64,000 nucleotides of DNA from Geothermovivens sp964644845 (GCA_964644845.1 CAZXXS010000097.1:186001-250000), one strand, 5' to 3'. Counted from the first letter of the stretch, positions 8,665 through 19,483 are shown. The notes: generated by a model from the sequence alone, not told the origin. A program made the numbers and translations.

Positions 8665-9314
8665 GGAGAAAATCGAATTTCCGTCGCTTTTTGCAACTGT
8701 ACCCTCAAACAGCCGAGGCTGGGCTATGTACGGAGTCTGGGCCCGGTGCTGGCAGGCAAACGATTCGCTCTTGCGGAGGCGTTGGCGTCCGCTAAAGCAA
8801 GGCCAGATTGTGGTACGGGCGTGTTGTCGCAGACCAGATCGGTGTTAGCGTACCTGTGAAGCCCGGGCGTTTACGGGGAAGTGGTCCGGGACCTGTTGGG
8901 ATTTCGAGCGGACATTGGGTGTCGGAGACGGGTGAGGAGTTTTCGCAAGGCCGCGGTTCGGTTGCAGAAAGATCGGCCCCCTGGGAGCATCGCACGATCG
9001 GCAGGAAGGTCAGTCGGTATCTGAGCTTCAGTTGAGCCCATCCTCTCCAAGCCGGTGAATTGCGTTGTCTCTCGAAGCCTTGATCGGAGCCCACCAGCGG
9101 AAGGTTTGTGGGGTTCATTGCTATTTGAGGTGAACCGTTTGGGGGCTAAGGCGTAAGCCATCGTGGCAGTACGTTTGGAGAACGCTACTCGACTAACGGC
9201 ATGCGAAAATCTACATAAGCCGCCGAATATTTGCGATAACGGCCGAAACAATCAACAATCAGTTAGGTCTGCGAACTCAGGCATGTGACTTGTCCGTTGC
9301 GTTGTTGGGTCGGA
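8665..9314. other. Intergenic region between divergent khpA and groESL, 650 bp
   Basis: No supported gene. Open frames on either strand lack domains and start sites. No repeat or RNA family was recognised. Confidence 0.45.
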
Positions 9315-9342
9315 TTGATCTTGTCTGCTCGGATGTTAAATT
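9315..9342 (+). promoter_or_regulatory. Probable groESL promoter
   Basis: TTGATC (9315-9320), a 16-base spacer and TAAATT (9337-9342) place a transcription start just before or inside the CIRCE operator, the usual geometry for HrcA repression. Confidence 0.5.
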
Positions 9343-9351
9343 AAGGGCGTG

Positions 9352-9378
9352 TTAGCACTCGACGCAGGCGAGTGCTAA
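9352..9378 (+). promoter_or_regulatory. CIRCE operator (HrcA binding site)
   Basis: The exact consensus TTAGCACTC, nine bases, GAGTGCTAA. The groES start is 59 bases downstream. This shows that the chaperonin operon is under HrcA heat-shock repression; hrcA itself is not in the window. Confidence 0.97.
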
Positions 9379-9436
9379 CAAAGCCGCCTGTTCTTTGACT
9401 TCCGAGCAGAATCCAATTGAGAGAGGAGGGATGGCC

Positions 9437-9721
9437 ATGAACATCAAGCCTCTGGCGGACCGCGTTGTGGTTAGACCTCTGGAGCCCGAAGAAAAGAAAC
9501 AGGGCGGAATCATCATCCCCGACACTGCGAAAGAAAAACCGCAGCAGGGCGAAGTGGTTGCCGTTGGACCTGGGAAGGTGGACAACAACGGCAAGCGCAT
9601 CCCGCTGGAAGTGAAAGTCGGGGACAAGGTTCTGTTCGGCAAGTACGCGGGCACGGAGGTTGAGCTGGATGGTCAGGAGTACCTGATCATGCGTGAGGCC
9701 GACATTCTGGCTGTTGTGTGA
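9437..9721 (+). CDS. groES: GroES co-chaperonin
   Basis: A 94-residue Hsp10 with all family blocks: MNIKPLADRVVVRP, the mobile loop EEKKQGGIIIPDTAKEKP, VGPGK and GDKVLFGKYAGTEV. It caps the GroEL ring in ATP-dependent folding. ATG 9437 is chosen over ATG 9431 because AGGAGG (9424-9429) is 7 bases from the former and only 1 from the latter. It lies 54 bases before groEL in one CIRCE-controlled transcript. Confidence 0.98.
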   Translation: MNIKPLADRVVVRPLEPEEKKQGGIIIPDTAKEKPQQGEVVAVGPGKVDNNGKRIPLEVKVGDKVLFGKYAGTEVELDGQEYLIMREADILAVV

Positions 9722-9775
9722 GTGTGTGGGGCAAAGGTGGAGTAAAGAACAAAAACACAAGGAGGGTGTTGCGAT

Positions 9776-11389
9776 ATGGCGAAGCTTCTCCAGTTTGAGG
9801 CTGAAGCGCGTGCGTCGTTGAAGAAGGGCGTCGACACGCTTGCAGAGGCTGTGAAGGTTACGCTGGGCCCGAAGGGCCGCAACGTGGTGCTGGACAAGAA
9901 GTTCGGTGCGCCCACGGTGACCAAAGACGGTGTGACGGTCGCCAAGGAAATTGAGCTTGAAGAGCCGTTTGAGAACCTCGGCGCGCAGATGGTCAAGGAA
10001 GTGGCTTCCAAGACCAGCGACGTGGCAGGCGACGGTACCACGACTGCGACGGTTCTCGCGCAGGCCATTTTCCGTGAAGGTTTGAAGAACGTGACGGCTG
10101 GTGCCAACCCGATGCACATCAAGCGCGGCATCGAGCAGGCCGTGAGGGCTGCGGTTGAGGAATTGAAAAAGCTGGCCAAACCGCTTCCCGGCAAGCAAGA
10201 GATTGCCCAGGTTGGCGCAATTTCGGCGAACAACGACAAGGCTATCGGTGAGTTGATCGCCGACGCCATGGAAAAAGTCGGGAAAGACGGTGTGATCACC
10301 GTTGAGGAGGCTAAGGGCACCGAGACCACGATGGAAGTGGTTGAGGGAATGCAGTTCGACCGCGGCTACCTTTCGCCTTACTTCATCACCAATCCGGACA
10401 CGATGGAAGCCGTTCTCGAAGAGCCGCTGATCCTGATTCACGACAAGAAGATCAGCGCCATGAAGGACCTGCTACCCATCCTCGAAAAGGTGGCCCAGAT
10501 GGGGCGCTCGCTGTTGGTGATCGCCGAGGATGTTGAGGGTGAAGCTCTGGCAACGCTGGTGGTGAACAAGCTTCGTGGTACGCTGAAGGTGGCAGCGGTC
10601 AAGGCGCCTGGTTTTGGCGATCGTCGCAAAGCCATGCTCGAAGACATCGCCATTTTGACCGGCGGTCGCGTGATCTCCGAAGAAGCGGGCTTCAAACTCG
10701 AGAATGCCACGCTGTCGGACCTGGGTACCGCCAAGCGTGTGGTGATTGACAAGGATAACACCACGATTGTGGAAGGCGGCGGTAAGACCGAAGACATCCA
10801 GGCTCGCATTGCTCAAATCAAGAAGCAGATTGAGACCACGACCAGCGATTACGACCGTGAGAAGCTGCAGGAGCGTCTGGCGAAGTTGGCCGGTGGTGTG
10901 GCTGTGATCCGCGTGGGCGCGGCCACTGAGGTCGAGATGAAAGAGAAGAAAGCTCGGGTTGAGGATGCTCTGCACGCTACCCGTGCGGCGGTTGAAGAAG
11001 GCATCGTGCCGGGCGGCGGTGTGAGTTTTATCCGGGTAATCCCGGCGCTGGACAACCTGAAGCTGGAAGGCGACATGGCCATCGGCGTGAACATCGTGCG
11101 TCGCGCGCTGGAAGAGCCGCTGCGCCAGATCGCCGAGAACGCCGGCTGGGAAGGCTCCGTGGTTGTGCAGCGCGTGAAGGAAGGCAAAGATGCCTTTGGC
11201 TTCAACGCTGAGAATGAGCAATTCGAGGATCTGTACAAGGCTGGCGTGATTGATCCGGCCAAGGTCGTGCGCGTGGCACTCGAAAATGCGTCGAGCGTGG
11301 CGAGTCTGCTGCTCATGACCGAAGCCGCTGTGGTTGAGAAACCGGAAGAGGAAAAGACGCCCCCAATGCCGGCCGGCGGCATGTACTAA
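9776..11389 (+). CDS. groEL: GroEL chaperonin
   Basis: A 537-residue Hsp60 of normal length. ATP-binding motifs are intact (VTLGPKGRNVVLDKKFGAP, GDGTTTATVLA, GGGVSFIR). The tail is PMPAGGMY, a short version of the Gly-Met-rich tail. The start is preceded by AAGGAGGG. The N-terminus MAKLLQFEAEAR is close to the usual MAKxIxFxxEAR. It is co-transcribed with groES and followed by a strong terminator. Confidence 0.99.
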   Translation: MAKLLQFEAEARASLKKGVDTLAEAVKVTLGPKGRNVVLDKKFGAPTVTKDGVTVAKEIELEEPFENLGAQMVKEVASKTSDVAGDGTTTATVLAQAIFREGLKNVTAGANPMHIKRGIEQAVRAAVEELKKLAKPLPGKQEIAQVGAISANNDKAIGELIADAMEKVGKDGVITVEEAKGTETTMEVVEGMQFDRGYLSPYFITNPDTMEAVLEEPLILIHDKKISAMKDLLPILEKVAQMGRSLLVIAEDVEGEALATLVVNKLRGTLKVAAVKAPGFGDRRKAMLEDIAILTGGRVISEEAGFKLENATLSDLGTAKRVVIDKDNTTIVEGGGKTEDIQARIAQIKKQIETTTSDYDREKLQERLAKLAGGVAVIRVGAATEVEMKEKKARVEDALHATRAAVEEGIVPGGGVSFIRVIPALDNLKLEGDMAIGVNIVRRALEEPLRQIAENAGWEGSVVVQRVKEGKDAFGFNAENEQFEDLYKAGVIDPAKVVRVALENASSVASLLLMTEAAVVEKPEEEKTPPMPAGGMY

Positions 11390-11416
11390 GAAGCCGCAAC
11401 ACCCTGCAGTAGAAAG

Positions 11417-11455
11417 AAGCCCCGGAGCGCTGAGCGCTTCGGGGCTTTATTTTTA
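11417..11455 (+). terminator. Terminator after groESL, possibly bidirectional
   Basis: A 14-pair stem (AAGCCCCGGAGCGC with GCGCTTCGGGGCTT, one G-T pair) with a TGA loop, followed by TTTATTTTT. On the minus strand the stem is followed by TTCTTTCT, so it may also stop the converging gcvPA transcript. Confidence 0.92.
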
Positions 11456-11532
11456 CAGCGCAGTGGGGTCTTTACGGGAGCCGTTACGACGGGGCGGTGA
11501 CGACGAAATCCGCTTGGTGCACCTTGCAGATC

Positions 11533-12873
11533 TCAGGGCAACCTCTTCAAGACTTCCACAAAACGGTCCATTTCTTCGCGCGTTCGCTTCTCGGTAACTG
11601 CTACCAGCAAATCGTGGGTGCGTTCCGGGTAGAACTGCGAAAGCGGCACCCCCGCGAAAATCTTGTCGTTCAGGAGCTTTTGAACCAGCTTTTCGGCGGG
11701 GATGGGTGTGCGCACAACGAATTCTTTGAAGAAAGGTCGATTGTGTGCGAGTTGGAAGCCCGGCAGTTCTGCAATCCGCTGAGCAAGGTAGTGGCTCTTT
11801 TGCAGAGACATTTCGGCCACGCGGCGGAAACCTTGCTTCCCCAGCAGGGCCAGGTGCACCGTGGCTGCCAGCGCCAGCAGACCCTGGTTCGTGCAAATGT
11901 TGGAAGTGGCTTTTTCTCGCCGAATGTGTTGCTCCCGGGTCTGCAGGGTCATGACAAAGCCACGTCTTCCCTGCGTGTCCACGGTCATTCCGATCAAGCG
12001 ACCGGGCATGCGACGCACCAGGTTCTGTTTCACGGCGAACAGTCCCAGATACGGTCCGCCAAAACTGAGGGGAATGCCAAGGGGTTGTCCCTCACCCGTA
12101 GCGATGTCGGTGCCGTACGCCCCCGGAGGTTTGAGAACACCGAGAGAGATCGGATCGTTTGACGTGACGAGCAGAGCGCCAGCTTCATGTGCCGCTTGGG
12201 AAATCGCGTCTACGTCTTCAAGCACGCCGTAGAAATTCGGGTGCTGAATCAGGACACACGCTGTGTCGTGCACAACCTCTGCTGTTAGCGCAGAGACATC
12301 GGTCGTGCCGTCCACCTCAGGAACCTCAACTACCTCGATGTTCTGGCCGCGCGTGTAGGTGCGCAGGACCTCGCGGTAAAGCGGGTGCAGTGTTGAGGCC
12401 ACTACAACACGAGGCCTGCGCGTCTGGGCCACAGCCATCAGGGCTGCTTCTGCAAGAGCCGAAGCGCCGTCGTACATCGAGGCGTTGGCGACGTCCATTG
12501 CTGTGAGTTCACAAACCAGGGTCTGGTATTCGTAAATGGCCTGCAGGGTACCCTGGCTGACTTCAGCTTGGTACGGTGTGTAGGCCGTGTAGAACTCGGA
12601 CCGCAGCAGGATGTGGTCAACCGCGGCGGGGACGAAGTGATCGTAGGCTCCCGCTCCGAGAAAGCACGTGTATTCCTCGGTTGTCGTGTTTCGCTCGGAG
12701 AGATCGCGAAGCAAACGCGTCGCTTCGTACTCGGATAGAGCCTTGGGGAGATTCAGAAGCCCTTTCAACTTGAACTGGTCGGGGATGTGCGAGATGAGCT
12801 CATCGAAACTGGAAACGCCAATCGCAGCAAGCATGCGCTGCCGATCGGCGTCCGTCATCGGGATGTAATGCAT
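11533..12873 (-). CDS. gcvPA: Glycine dehydrogenase (decarboxylating) subunit 1
   Basis: A 446-residue protein matching the N-terminal half of P-protein, as found in organisms with a split GcvP. Characteristic blocks are MHYIPMTDADRQRMLAAIG, FLGAGAYDHFVPAAVD, FYTAYTPYQAEVSQGTLQ, DVANASMYDGASALAEAALMA and YLGLFAVKQNLVRRMPGRLIG. With GcvPB, which carries the PLP lysine and is not in this window, it decarboxylates glycine and passes the aminomethyl group to lipoyl-GcvH. It begins 27 bases after the gcvH stop, so the two are co-transcribed. gcvT is also absent from the window. Confidence 0.96.
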   Translation of the reverse strand: MHYIPMTDADRQRMLAAIGVSSFDELISHIPDQFKLKGLLNLPKALSEYEATRLLRDLSERNTTTEEYTCFLGAGAYDHFVPAAVDHILLRSEFYTAYTPYQAEVSQGTLQAIYEYQTLVCELTAMDVANASMYDGASALAEAALMAVAQTRRPRVVVASTLHPLYREVLRTYTRGQNIEVVEVPEVDGTTDVSALTAEVVHDTACVLIQHPNFYGVLEDVDAISQAAHEAGALLVTSNDPISLGVLKPPGAYGTDIATGEGQPLGIPLSFGGPYLGLFAVKQNLVRRMPGRLIGMTVDTQGRRGFVMTLQTREQHIRREKATSNICTNQGLLALAATVHLALLGKQGFRRVAEMSLQKSHYLAQRIAELPGFQLAHNRPFFKEFVVRTPIPAEKLVQKLLNDKIFAGVPLSQFYPERTHDLLVAVTEKRTREEMDRFVEVLKRLP

Positions 12874-12900
12874 CGAAGGCCTCTTGCTTTGGCTTGTTGC

Positions 12901-13281
12901 CTATTCCCCGATCACCTGTTTGTAGTCTTCGGCGCTGAGTAGTTTCTCAAGTTCGGAAGGATCGGCCATCTCAACCCGAATCATCCAGCCGTCGCCGTAG
13001 GGATCCTTGTTGACCAGATCCGGAGAATCCGCCAGCGCTTCGTTGATTTCCACCACTTCTCCCGTCAGCGGGGCGTACAGATCCGACACAGCTTTTACGG
13101 CTTCGATCGTGCCAAAGGGTTCCATTTGCTTCGTTTTGTCGCCAACGTTTGGCAATTCGATGTAAACGATGTCGCCCAGCTCACTTTGAGCGTAATCGGT
13201 GATGCCAATTGTGGCCACATTGCCGTCCACGCGCACCCACTCGTGTTCCTCGGTGTACAAAAGATCGTCCGGAATGTTCAT
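12901..13281 (-). CDS. gcvH: Glycine cleavage system H protein
   Basis: A 126-residue lipoyl carrier of standard length. The lipoylated lysine is in the motif EAVKAVSDLYAP. Other family blocks are YTEEHEWVRVDGN, DYAQSELGDIVYIELP and NKDPYGDGWMIRV. ATG 13281 is preferred because GGAGG lies 5 bases upstream; an ATG 12 bases earlier is possible. It shuttles the methylamine intermediate among P, T and L proteins. It is followed directly by gcvPA. Confidence 0.96.
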   Translation of the reverse strand: MNIPDDLLYTEEHEWVRVDGNVATIGITDYAQSELGDIVYIELPNVGDKTKQMEPFGTIEAVKAVSDLYAPLTGEVVEINEALADSPDLVNKDPYGDGWMIRVEMADPSELEKLLSAEDYKQVIGE

Positions 13282-13398
13282 GTGAACCTCCATCTGCCCG
13301 TTTGGTCCTCTGATTTTCCCCAGCGATTGTGCGGGTTACCTTTGTCGCGAGAAGATTGCCGTAGCTTCCCCCTGCAATGCGTGCGAACCAGGTCTTGA

Positions 13399-14766
<1,368 letters not shown>

Positions 14767-14814
14767 AGCCTTCCCTTCGAGCTTGAGTTGCTGTCGTCCT
14801 GTAGCGACTCCGCA

Positions 14815-14861
14815 TCAGTTGGGCCTGCCGCGAGGTAAGCGACACCTTGGGGCCCAACTGA
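14815..14861 (-). terminator. Inverted repeat in accB-accC spacer
   Basis: TCAGTTGGGCC (14815-14825) and GGCCCAACTGA (14851-14861) form a perfect 11-base inverted repeat with a 25-base loop, about 50 bases before the accC start. A second one lies just upstream (14870-14876 with 14889-14895, AGGCGCC/GGCGCCT), followed on the minus strand by a short T-rich run. These could be a processing or attenuation site that sets the AccB:AccC ratio. Function is inferred. Confidence 0.4.
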
Positions 14862-14906
14862 CACGACAAAGGCGCCTCAGACAACCTCGGCGCCTCGTAC
14901 GGAATC

Positions 14907-15419
14907 TCAGTTCACCGGCTCCAGTCTGAAGAGTACCTGGTTGTACTCCACAGGCTGGGCGTTCTCGACGCAAATCTCGACGATCTTACCGGAAACCTCG
15001 GCCTCGATCTCGTTCATCAACTTCATGGCTTCGATGATGCAAAGCACCTGTCCAGGCGAGACCACATCGCCGACTTTCACGTAAGGCTCGGCTCCTGGAG
15101 CGGGGGCCCGGTAAAACGTACCTACCATTGGTGAACGAACTTCGATGAGTTCCTTCGCTTCCCCGGGTTCAGACTCGCTCTGAGCAGGCTGCGCTTGTAC
15201 AGGTTGGGATGCTGCAGCAGGTGTCGGCTGGGCAGGGGCCGGTGCTGGCGCAACGGGTGCCGCTGGCAGAACGACATTTTCTGCGCCGTTCACGGAACCG
15301 TTGCCAGGAGTGGCGTATTTGCGAATGCGAACTTTTCTGCCCCACCGGGAGACCTCAAGCTCAGCGATGTTGCTTTCCTCGACGATCTTGACAAGTCGCC
15401 GAATTTCTTCCTCTCTCAT
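14907..15419 (-). CDS. accB: Acetyl-CoA carboxylase biotin carboxyl carrier protein
   Basis: A 170-residue BCCP. The N-terminal dimerisation region (MREEEIRRLVKIVEESNIAE) is followed by a Pro/Ala/Gln-rich linker at about residues 45-90 and a C-terminal biotinyl domain. The biotinylated lysine is in IIEAMKLMNEIEAE, and the thumb region FYRAPAPGAEPYVKVGD is present. ATG 15419 follows GGAGGTGAA. It works with AccC and the AccAD carboxyltransferase (not in this window) in fatty-acid synthesis. It lies 33 bases after the efp stop; efp-accB-accC is a common gene order. Confidence 0.97.
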   Translation of the reverse strand: MREEEIRRLVKIVEESNIAELEVSRWGRKVRIRKYATPGNGSVNGAENVVLPAAPVAPAPAPAQPTPAAASQPVQAQPAQSESEPGEAKELIEVRSPMVGTFYRAPAPGAEPYVKVGDVVSPGQVLCIIEAMKLMNEIEAEVSGKIVEICVENAQPVEYNQVLFRLEPVN

Positions 15420-15452
15420 TTCACCTCCCAACGGTACGCCCCATGGCCGAAA

Positions 15453-16013
15453 TCAGCGGACGCGCTCGATGTACTCTCCCGTTCGCGTGTCCACTTTCAA
15501 AACGTCGCCCTCGTTGATGAAAAGCGGTACCTGGATGACAGCCCCTGTCTCAAGAGTTGCTGGCTTCGACCCCCCGGAGGCTGTGTCGCCACGAACACCA
15601 GGCTCTGTTTTGGCCACAGCCAGTTCGACGAAAAACGGCAGCTCGACGCCAACCGGTGTTTCACCGTGAAAAAGGACTTCTACCTCTTGCCCTTCTTTCA
15701 GGAAGAGACGTTTGTCGCCGAGCATCTCCTCGCTGATCGGTACCTGCTCGTAGGTCTCGGTGTCCATGAAAACGTACTGGCCTTCGCTTTGGTACAGGTA
15801 CTGCATGGTTTTGCGCTCGATTCGGACGTCTTCGACCTTTTCGCCGGATCGGAACGTGCGGTCAATCACGCGGCCAGTCTTCAGGTTCTTCAACTTGGTC
15901 CGTACGAAAGCCGTTCCCTTGCCGGGGTTAACGTGCAAAAACTCCACGATTGTCCAGATCTCGCCGTCCAAGAGGATTGTCAGACCATTCCGAAAGTCTG
16001 AGGTGGTTGCCAT
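15453..16013 (-). CDS. efp: Translation elongation factor P
   Basis: A 186-residue EF-P with three beta-barrel domains. It relieves ribosome stalling at proline runs. The tip loop is HVNPGKGTAF, so the modifiable residue is Lys32, as in lysine-type EF-P. The C-terminal signature (PLFINEGDVLKVDTRTGEYIERV) is complete. The ATG follows AAGGAGG. It is the first gene of the efp-accB-accC-gcvH-gcvPA run, reading from a near-consensus promoter about 250 bases upstream. Confidence 0.97.
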   Translation of the reverse strand: MATTSDFRNGLTILLDGEIWTIVEFLHVNPGKGTAFVRTKLKNLKTGRVIDRTFRSGEKVEDVRIERKTMQYLYQSEGQYVFMDTETYEQVPISEEMLGDKRLFLKEGQEVEVLFHGETPVGVELPFFVELAVAKTEPGVRGDTASGGSKPATLETGAVIQVPLFINEGDVLKVDTRTGEYIERVR

Positions 16014-16265
16014 GCAGTAGGGCCTCCTTGTTGCCGCCGATTCTTCAACTGTCCTCGAAGCGTAGTACCGCTCGCGAAATGACTGGAGAACCGCTTTCCG
16101 CGGTTGCTTTTTACCGGTCCGAACGCCAGTTGGTCAAGGATGGAGCGCTGCCCTGGTCTTGCAGTTAGTTCCTTGTGGTGCTTGCCCTGGCTCAACTCAG
16201 TTACCGGGAAAACCGCACTTGTGAACGCGTCTCAGGACAGGCGCTAATTTCACAAAAAGCAATCG
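16014..16265 (-). other. Long efp leader
   Basis: About 245 bases lie between the predicted transcription start and efp. No riboswitch family or convincing leader ORF was recognised. AAGGAGG at 16021-16027 serves efp. Confidence 0.4.
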
Positions 16266-16294
16266 AATATAATCCAAGCTCGGCTAAAAGTCAA
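16266..16294 (-). promoter_or_regulatory. Sigma-70-type promoter of efp-accBC operon
   Basis: On the minus strand TTGACT (16294-16289), a 17-base spacer, TATATT (16271-16266). The same layout is seen upstream of khpA. Confidence 0.75.
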
Positions 16295-16798
16295 TGGCTT
16301 TGTCGTCGGACAGAGCCGCGACGAACTCGGCAGGAACTCCTCGAGGGTGCCCACTGCCTTTGTTCGGAAAGTGCTGTCTACGACGAGGTCGCTGCAGCTT
16401 GACCGGCTGGATCTTGCCCGTCGAGCCTGCCCCGTGGGTAAAGAAAGACTTGTGCTTTAGTTCGCCAGGTGGCGCAGTGTTCTTGCTGAGTCTACCCGGT
16501 CCTCTGCTCAACTCTCCTCTTGACCGAACGCCAGCGGTTTGCTACTTTACAACAACGTCACAACTCTTCCTGGAGATTGCGCGGTGAGGCGTGTGTGCTG
16601 TGCGCAGTGCACGTTGGATGTGCCAAACCTTTCAGAGGTGCGAAAAGGAACAGGGGCGAAGCGCAAGAAATCTACCCAATTCCCGGAGGCACTCGTCAGA
16701 GGCGTCCGGTAGACTGAGAGGGCGACGTTTCGACGAACCGTGTTTGCTGGCACGGAGTAGGGACGGGGGAACGGGGCACTGCGTGACGGAGCTACCTT
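16295..16798. other. Intergenic region between divergent efp and mannosidase, 504 bp
   Basis: Contains the + strand promoter-like element at 16520-16548. Nothing else was recognised, and open frames here lack domains. Confidence 0.4.
16520..16548 (+). promoter_or_regulatory. Probable promoter of the mannoside locus
   Basis: TTGACC (16520-16525), a 17-base spacer, TACTTT (16543-16548). It points toward the beta-mannosidase, with a leader of about 245 bases. Confidence 0.5.
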
Positions 16799-19300
16799 GT
16801 GCGGAGTGCTCAAGCAAAAGAAGCAGCGTCACCCAAAATGAGGTGCAGTGAACCCAGTGCGGAGTCCGTTTTGAGAAAACGATTGGATCTTGGTGGTGAC
16901 TGGCACTTTCGTTGCGTAACGCCCGGGTGTCCGAACGCCCGTTGGGCCGAGTGGCACCGCGCAACAGTGCCAGGTGTGGTCCACACGGACCTGCTGTCCA
17001 ACGGACTAATTCCGGAACCCTTCTACGCGGACAACGAGCGCGTCATCCAGCCTGTGCACGAGCAAGACTGGCAGTACAGGAGGGAGTTCGACTGTTCTGG
17101 CGGCGAAGGGCCGGTTACCCTCGTCTGCGAAGGGTTGGACACCGTGGCGGAGGTACGGCTCAACGGCAATTTGGTTGGACAATCCGAAAGCATGTTCCTT
17201 GTCTACCGCTGGGATGTCACCCGATTCTTGCAGCGGGGGCGCAACACACTGGAAGTTACCTTTCGGTCGCCCTTGCGTGCCGCAGAGGCCTACCGCGAAC
17301 GCTACGGCCTGCTACGGTCGATGCACAAAGAGTACGACGAGCCACGCCTTTACATCCGCAAAGCGCAGTACGCGTTCGGTTGGGATTGGGGTCCTGCGTT
17401 TCCCACGGTGGGCATCTGGCGGCCCATTTACCTTGAGGTGACCAACCGACCCGCATTGACGGACGTGTGGGCGAAAGTCCTGCGCGCCGATGAAAAAGAA
17501 GCGCGGCTGGCGGTTAGCGTTGAACTGAACGGGAACACCAAGGGGCTGCAACTTCAGGTAGCCCTGTGGCGATCGGGGACGAAAGTGGCGGAGACCCGTG
17601 TCGCTGCCGAGCCCGACGCGGTGACCTGTGAATTGAATGTGACAAATCCCGACCTGTGGTGGCCGAACGGCTACGGCGCGCCTGCTCTGTACGATCTGGT
17701 TGTCCGGCTCGTCGGCAACGGCGAGGTGGTCGACGAACGGCGCGTACGTGTCGGTTTACGCACAGTACAGTTGGTTCTGCAACGCGACGGCGCACCTGCC
17801 TTTGCCTTCAAAGTGAACGGACGCGAGATCTTCGCAAAGGGCGCGGACTGGATCCCGGCCGACAGCTTTCTGCCGCGCGTGGGACGCGCCAAGCTCGAAA
17901 CGCTTCTTCGCTACGCTCGTGATGCCCACATGAACATGCTGCGCGTCTGGGGCGGCGGTATCTACGAGGACGATGCCTTCTACGACCTTTGCGACGAGCT
18001 CGGTTTGCTCGTGTGGCAGGATTTCGCTTTCGCCTGTGGTGTGTACCCGGAGGACGCGCATTTTCTTGACCTCGTTCGTGCCGAGGTGGAACAGAACGTT
18101 CGACGACTGCGCAACCACCCGAGCGTGGCGCTGTGGTGCGGGAACAACGAATGCGAGTGGATCTGGCGCCGGGAAACACAGGAGCCCGTGGAGCACATGC
18201 CCGGTTACAGGATTTTCCACGACCTGATTCCCGAATGGCTCTCCCAACTGGACGATTCGCGACCCTACTGGCCGACCTCCCCCTGGGGAGATCCGGACGA
18301 CCCAGACTCAGAGACAACCGGAAACCGGCACCAGTGGGACATCTGGAGCCGCTGGGTCGACTACCGTGAGGTGAAGCGCGACCACAGCCTGTTCGTGACC
18401 GAGTTCGGTTTCCAGGGACCCGCCAATCGACAAACCCTGGAAGCCGTGTTGCCCGAGGAAGAGCGCTGGCCCCAGAGCAGGCTTTTCGAGTTTCACAACA
18501 AACAGGTCGAAGGCACTGAGCGTCTGTTCCGTTTCCTGGCTGGGCATTTGAAGGTTGAAACCGATTTTGGCCGCTTCATTCACGCTGCGCAGTTGAATCA
18601 GGCCTTAGCTCTGAAGACCTGTGTGGAGCACTGGCGCTCCGGTTGGCCGCGGACGGCGGGGGTGCTGATCTGGCAACTCAACGACTGCTGGCCTGTCACG
18701 AGCTGGGCCCTGATTGACGGCAACCTGATTCCGAAGGCTGCCTACTACTGGGCCCGACGGTTCTTCAGCCCGGTTTCGCTCCTGGTTGAGGTGGATGACG
18801 GCGTGGTGTTCACACTGCTCAACGATACGTTCGAAGCCGCCTCGGGTGAACTGCTCTGGCAACTACGCAGCACTGACGGTCAACAGATCACTTCGGGTAA
18901 GCTTCTTGTCGAGGTGCCGGCGCAAACGGTGCGAACCATCCGGGACGTGCCGATTGACGTGCCAGAGGACACCCCTAAGGAGCGTCTGTACATTCTGGCG
19001 GAGTTCCGCGGGTCGGGATTCCCGGTGACTCGGGCGCGGACGTTTTTCGTCGAATTGAAACACCTGCAGTTGCCTGTGCCGCACGTGAACGTGGCGAGCT
19101 TTGCTCTGGAAGGACGCTCTGGTGCTGTTGAACTGGAAGCGAAGACGCTTGTGCTTGGGTTGCAGCTGGAATTGCCGGGCGCGGTGTTTGCAGACAACTT
19201 CTTTGACCTGGAACCTGGGCAAAGAAGGAGAGTTGATTTTGACTTGGCGGGCGAAGTTAGCCCAAACCGGCGCGATCTGAAGCTGACGTACTTGCGTTAG
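16799..19300 (+). CDS. GH2 beta-mannosidase, cytoplasmic
   Basis: Up to 833 residues; glycoside hydrolase family 2, releasing mannose from the non-reducing end of beta-mannosides. The sugar-binding domain carries the family blocks DLGGDWHF, PGVVHTDLLSNGLIPEPFY and RKAQYAFGWDWGP. Catalytic residues are visible by family comparison: acid/base Glu451 in WCGNNECEW and nucleophile Glu535 in VTEFGFQG (numbering from GTG 16799). No signal peptide is seen, so it probably acts on imported or internal mannosides. The start is uncertain: GTG 16799 has a weak GGAG, and ATG 16838 is an alternative. The next genes are a GH130 phosphorylase and a glycosyltransferase, so it belongs to a mannoside locus. Confidence 0.93.
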   Translation: MRSAQAKEAASPKMRCSEPSAESVLRKRLDLGGDWHFRCVTPGCPNARWAEWHRATVPGVVHTDLLSNGLIPEPFYADNERVIQPVHEQDWQYRREFDCSGGEGPVTLVCEGLDTVAEVRLNGNLVGQSESMFLVYRWDVTRFLQRGRNTLEVTFRSPLRAAEAYRERYGLLRSMHKEYDEPRLYIRKAQYAFGWDWGPAFPTVGIWRPIYLEVTNRPALTDVWAKVLRADEKEARLAVSVELNGNTKGLQLQVALWRSGTKVAETRVAAEPDAVTCELNVTNPDLWWPNGYGAPALYDLVVRLVGNGEVVDERRVRVGLRTVQLVLQRDGAPAFAFKVNGREIFAKGADWIPADSFLPRVGRAKLETLLRYARDAHMNMLRVWGGGIYEDDAFYDLCDELGLLVWQDFAFACGVYPEDAHFLDLVRAEVEQNVRRLRNHPSVALWCGNNECEWIWRRETQEPVEHMPGYRIFHDLIPEWLSQLDDSRPYWPTSPWGDPDDPDSETTGNRHQWDIWSRWVDYREVKRDHSLFVTEFGFQGPANRQTLEAVLPEEERWPQSRLFEFHNKQVEGTERLFRFLAGHLKVETDFGRFIHAAQLNQALALKTCVEHWRSGWPRTAGVLIWQLNDCWPVTSWALIDGNLIPKAAYYWARRFFSPVSLLVEVDDGVVFTLLNDTFEAASGELLWQLRSTDGQQITSGKLLVEVPAQTVRTIRDVPIDVPEDTPKERLYILAEFRGSGFPVTRARTFFVELKHLQLPVPHVNVASFALEGRSGAVELEAKTLVLGLQLELPGAVFADNFFDLEPGQRRRVDFDLAGEVSPNRRDLKLTYLR

Positions 19301-19327
19301 CACCCCTTGAGAAGCATCTGCAGAAAA

Positions 19328-19406
19328 CCCGTTTTTGAGTCCTGTGTCAAAACGGGCCCAAGCAGCAGCAATTTCTAAAGATCTGGCCTAAATTCCGAAA
19401 ATTTAG
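19328..19406 (+). promoter_or_regulatory. Two inverted repeats before the GH130 gene
   Basis: CCCGTTTT (19328-19335) pairs with AAAACGGG (19349-19356), and CTAAATT (19388-19394) pairs with AATTTAG (19400-19406). The second is AT-rich and lies 78 bases before the GH130 start. These may be a processing or terminator stem and an operator; neither role is shown. Confidence 0.3.
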
Positions 19407-19483
19407 ATGGAAACTGGTGGTGTGTCGCTGTGGCACTGGTAGTAGAAAACCGGAGGGAAAGGCAACTGAAGCAGGGTGGAGGC

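Noticed and set aside
8871..9251. 126-codon open frame on the - strand
   Set aside because: Low-complexity basic product with no ribosome-binding site, in a probable promoter region.
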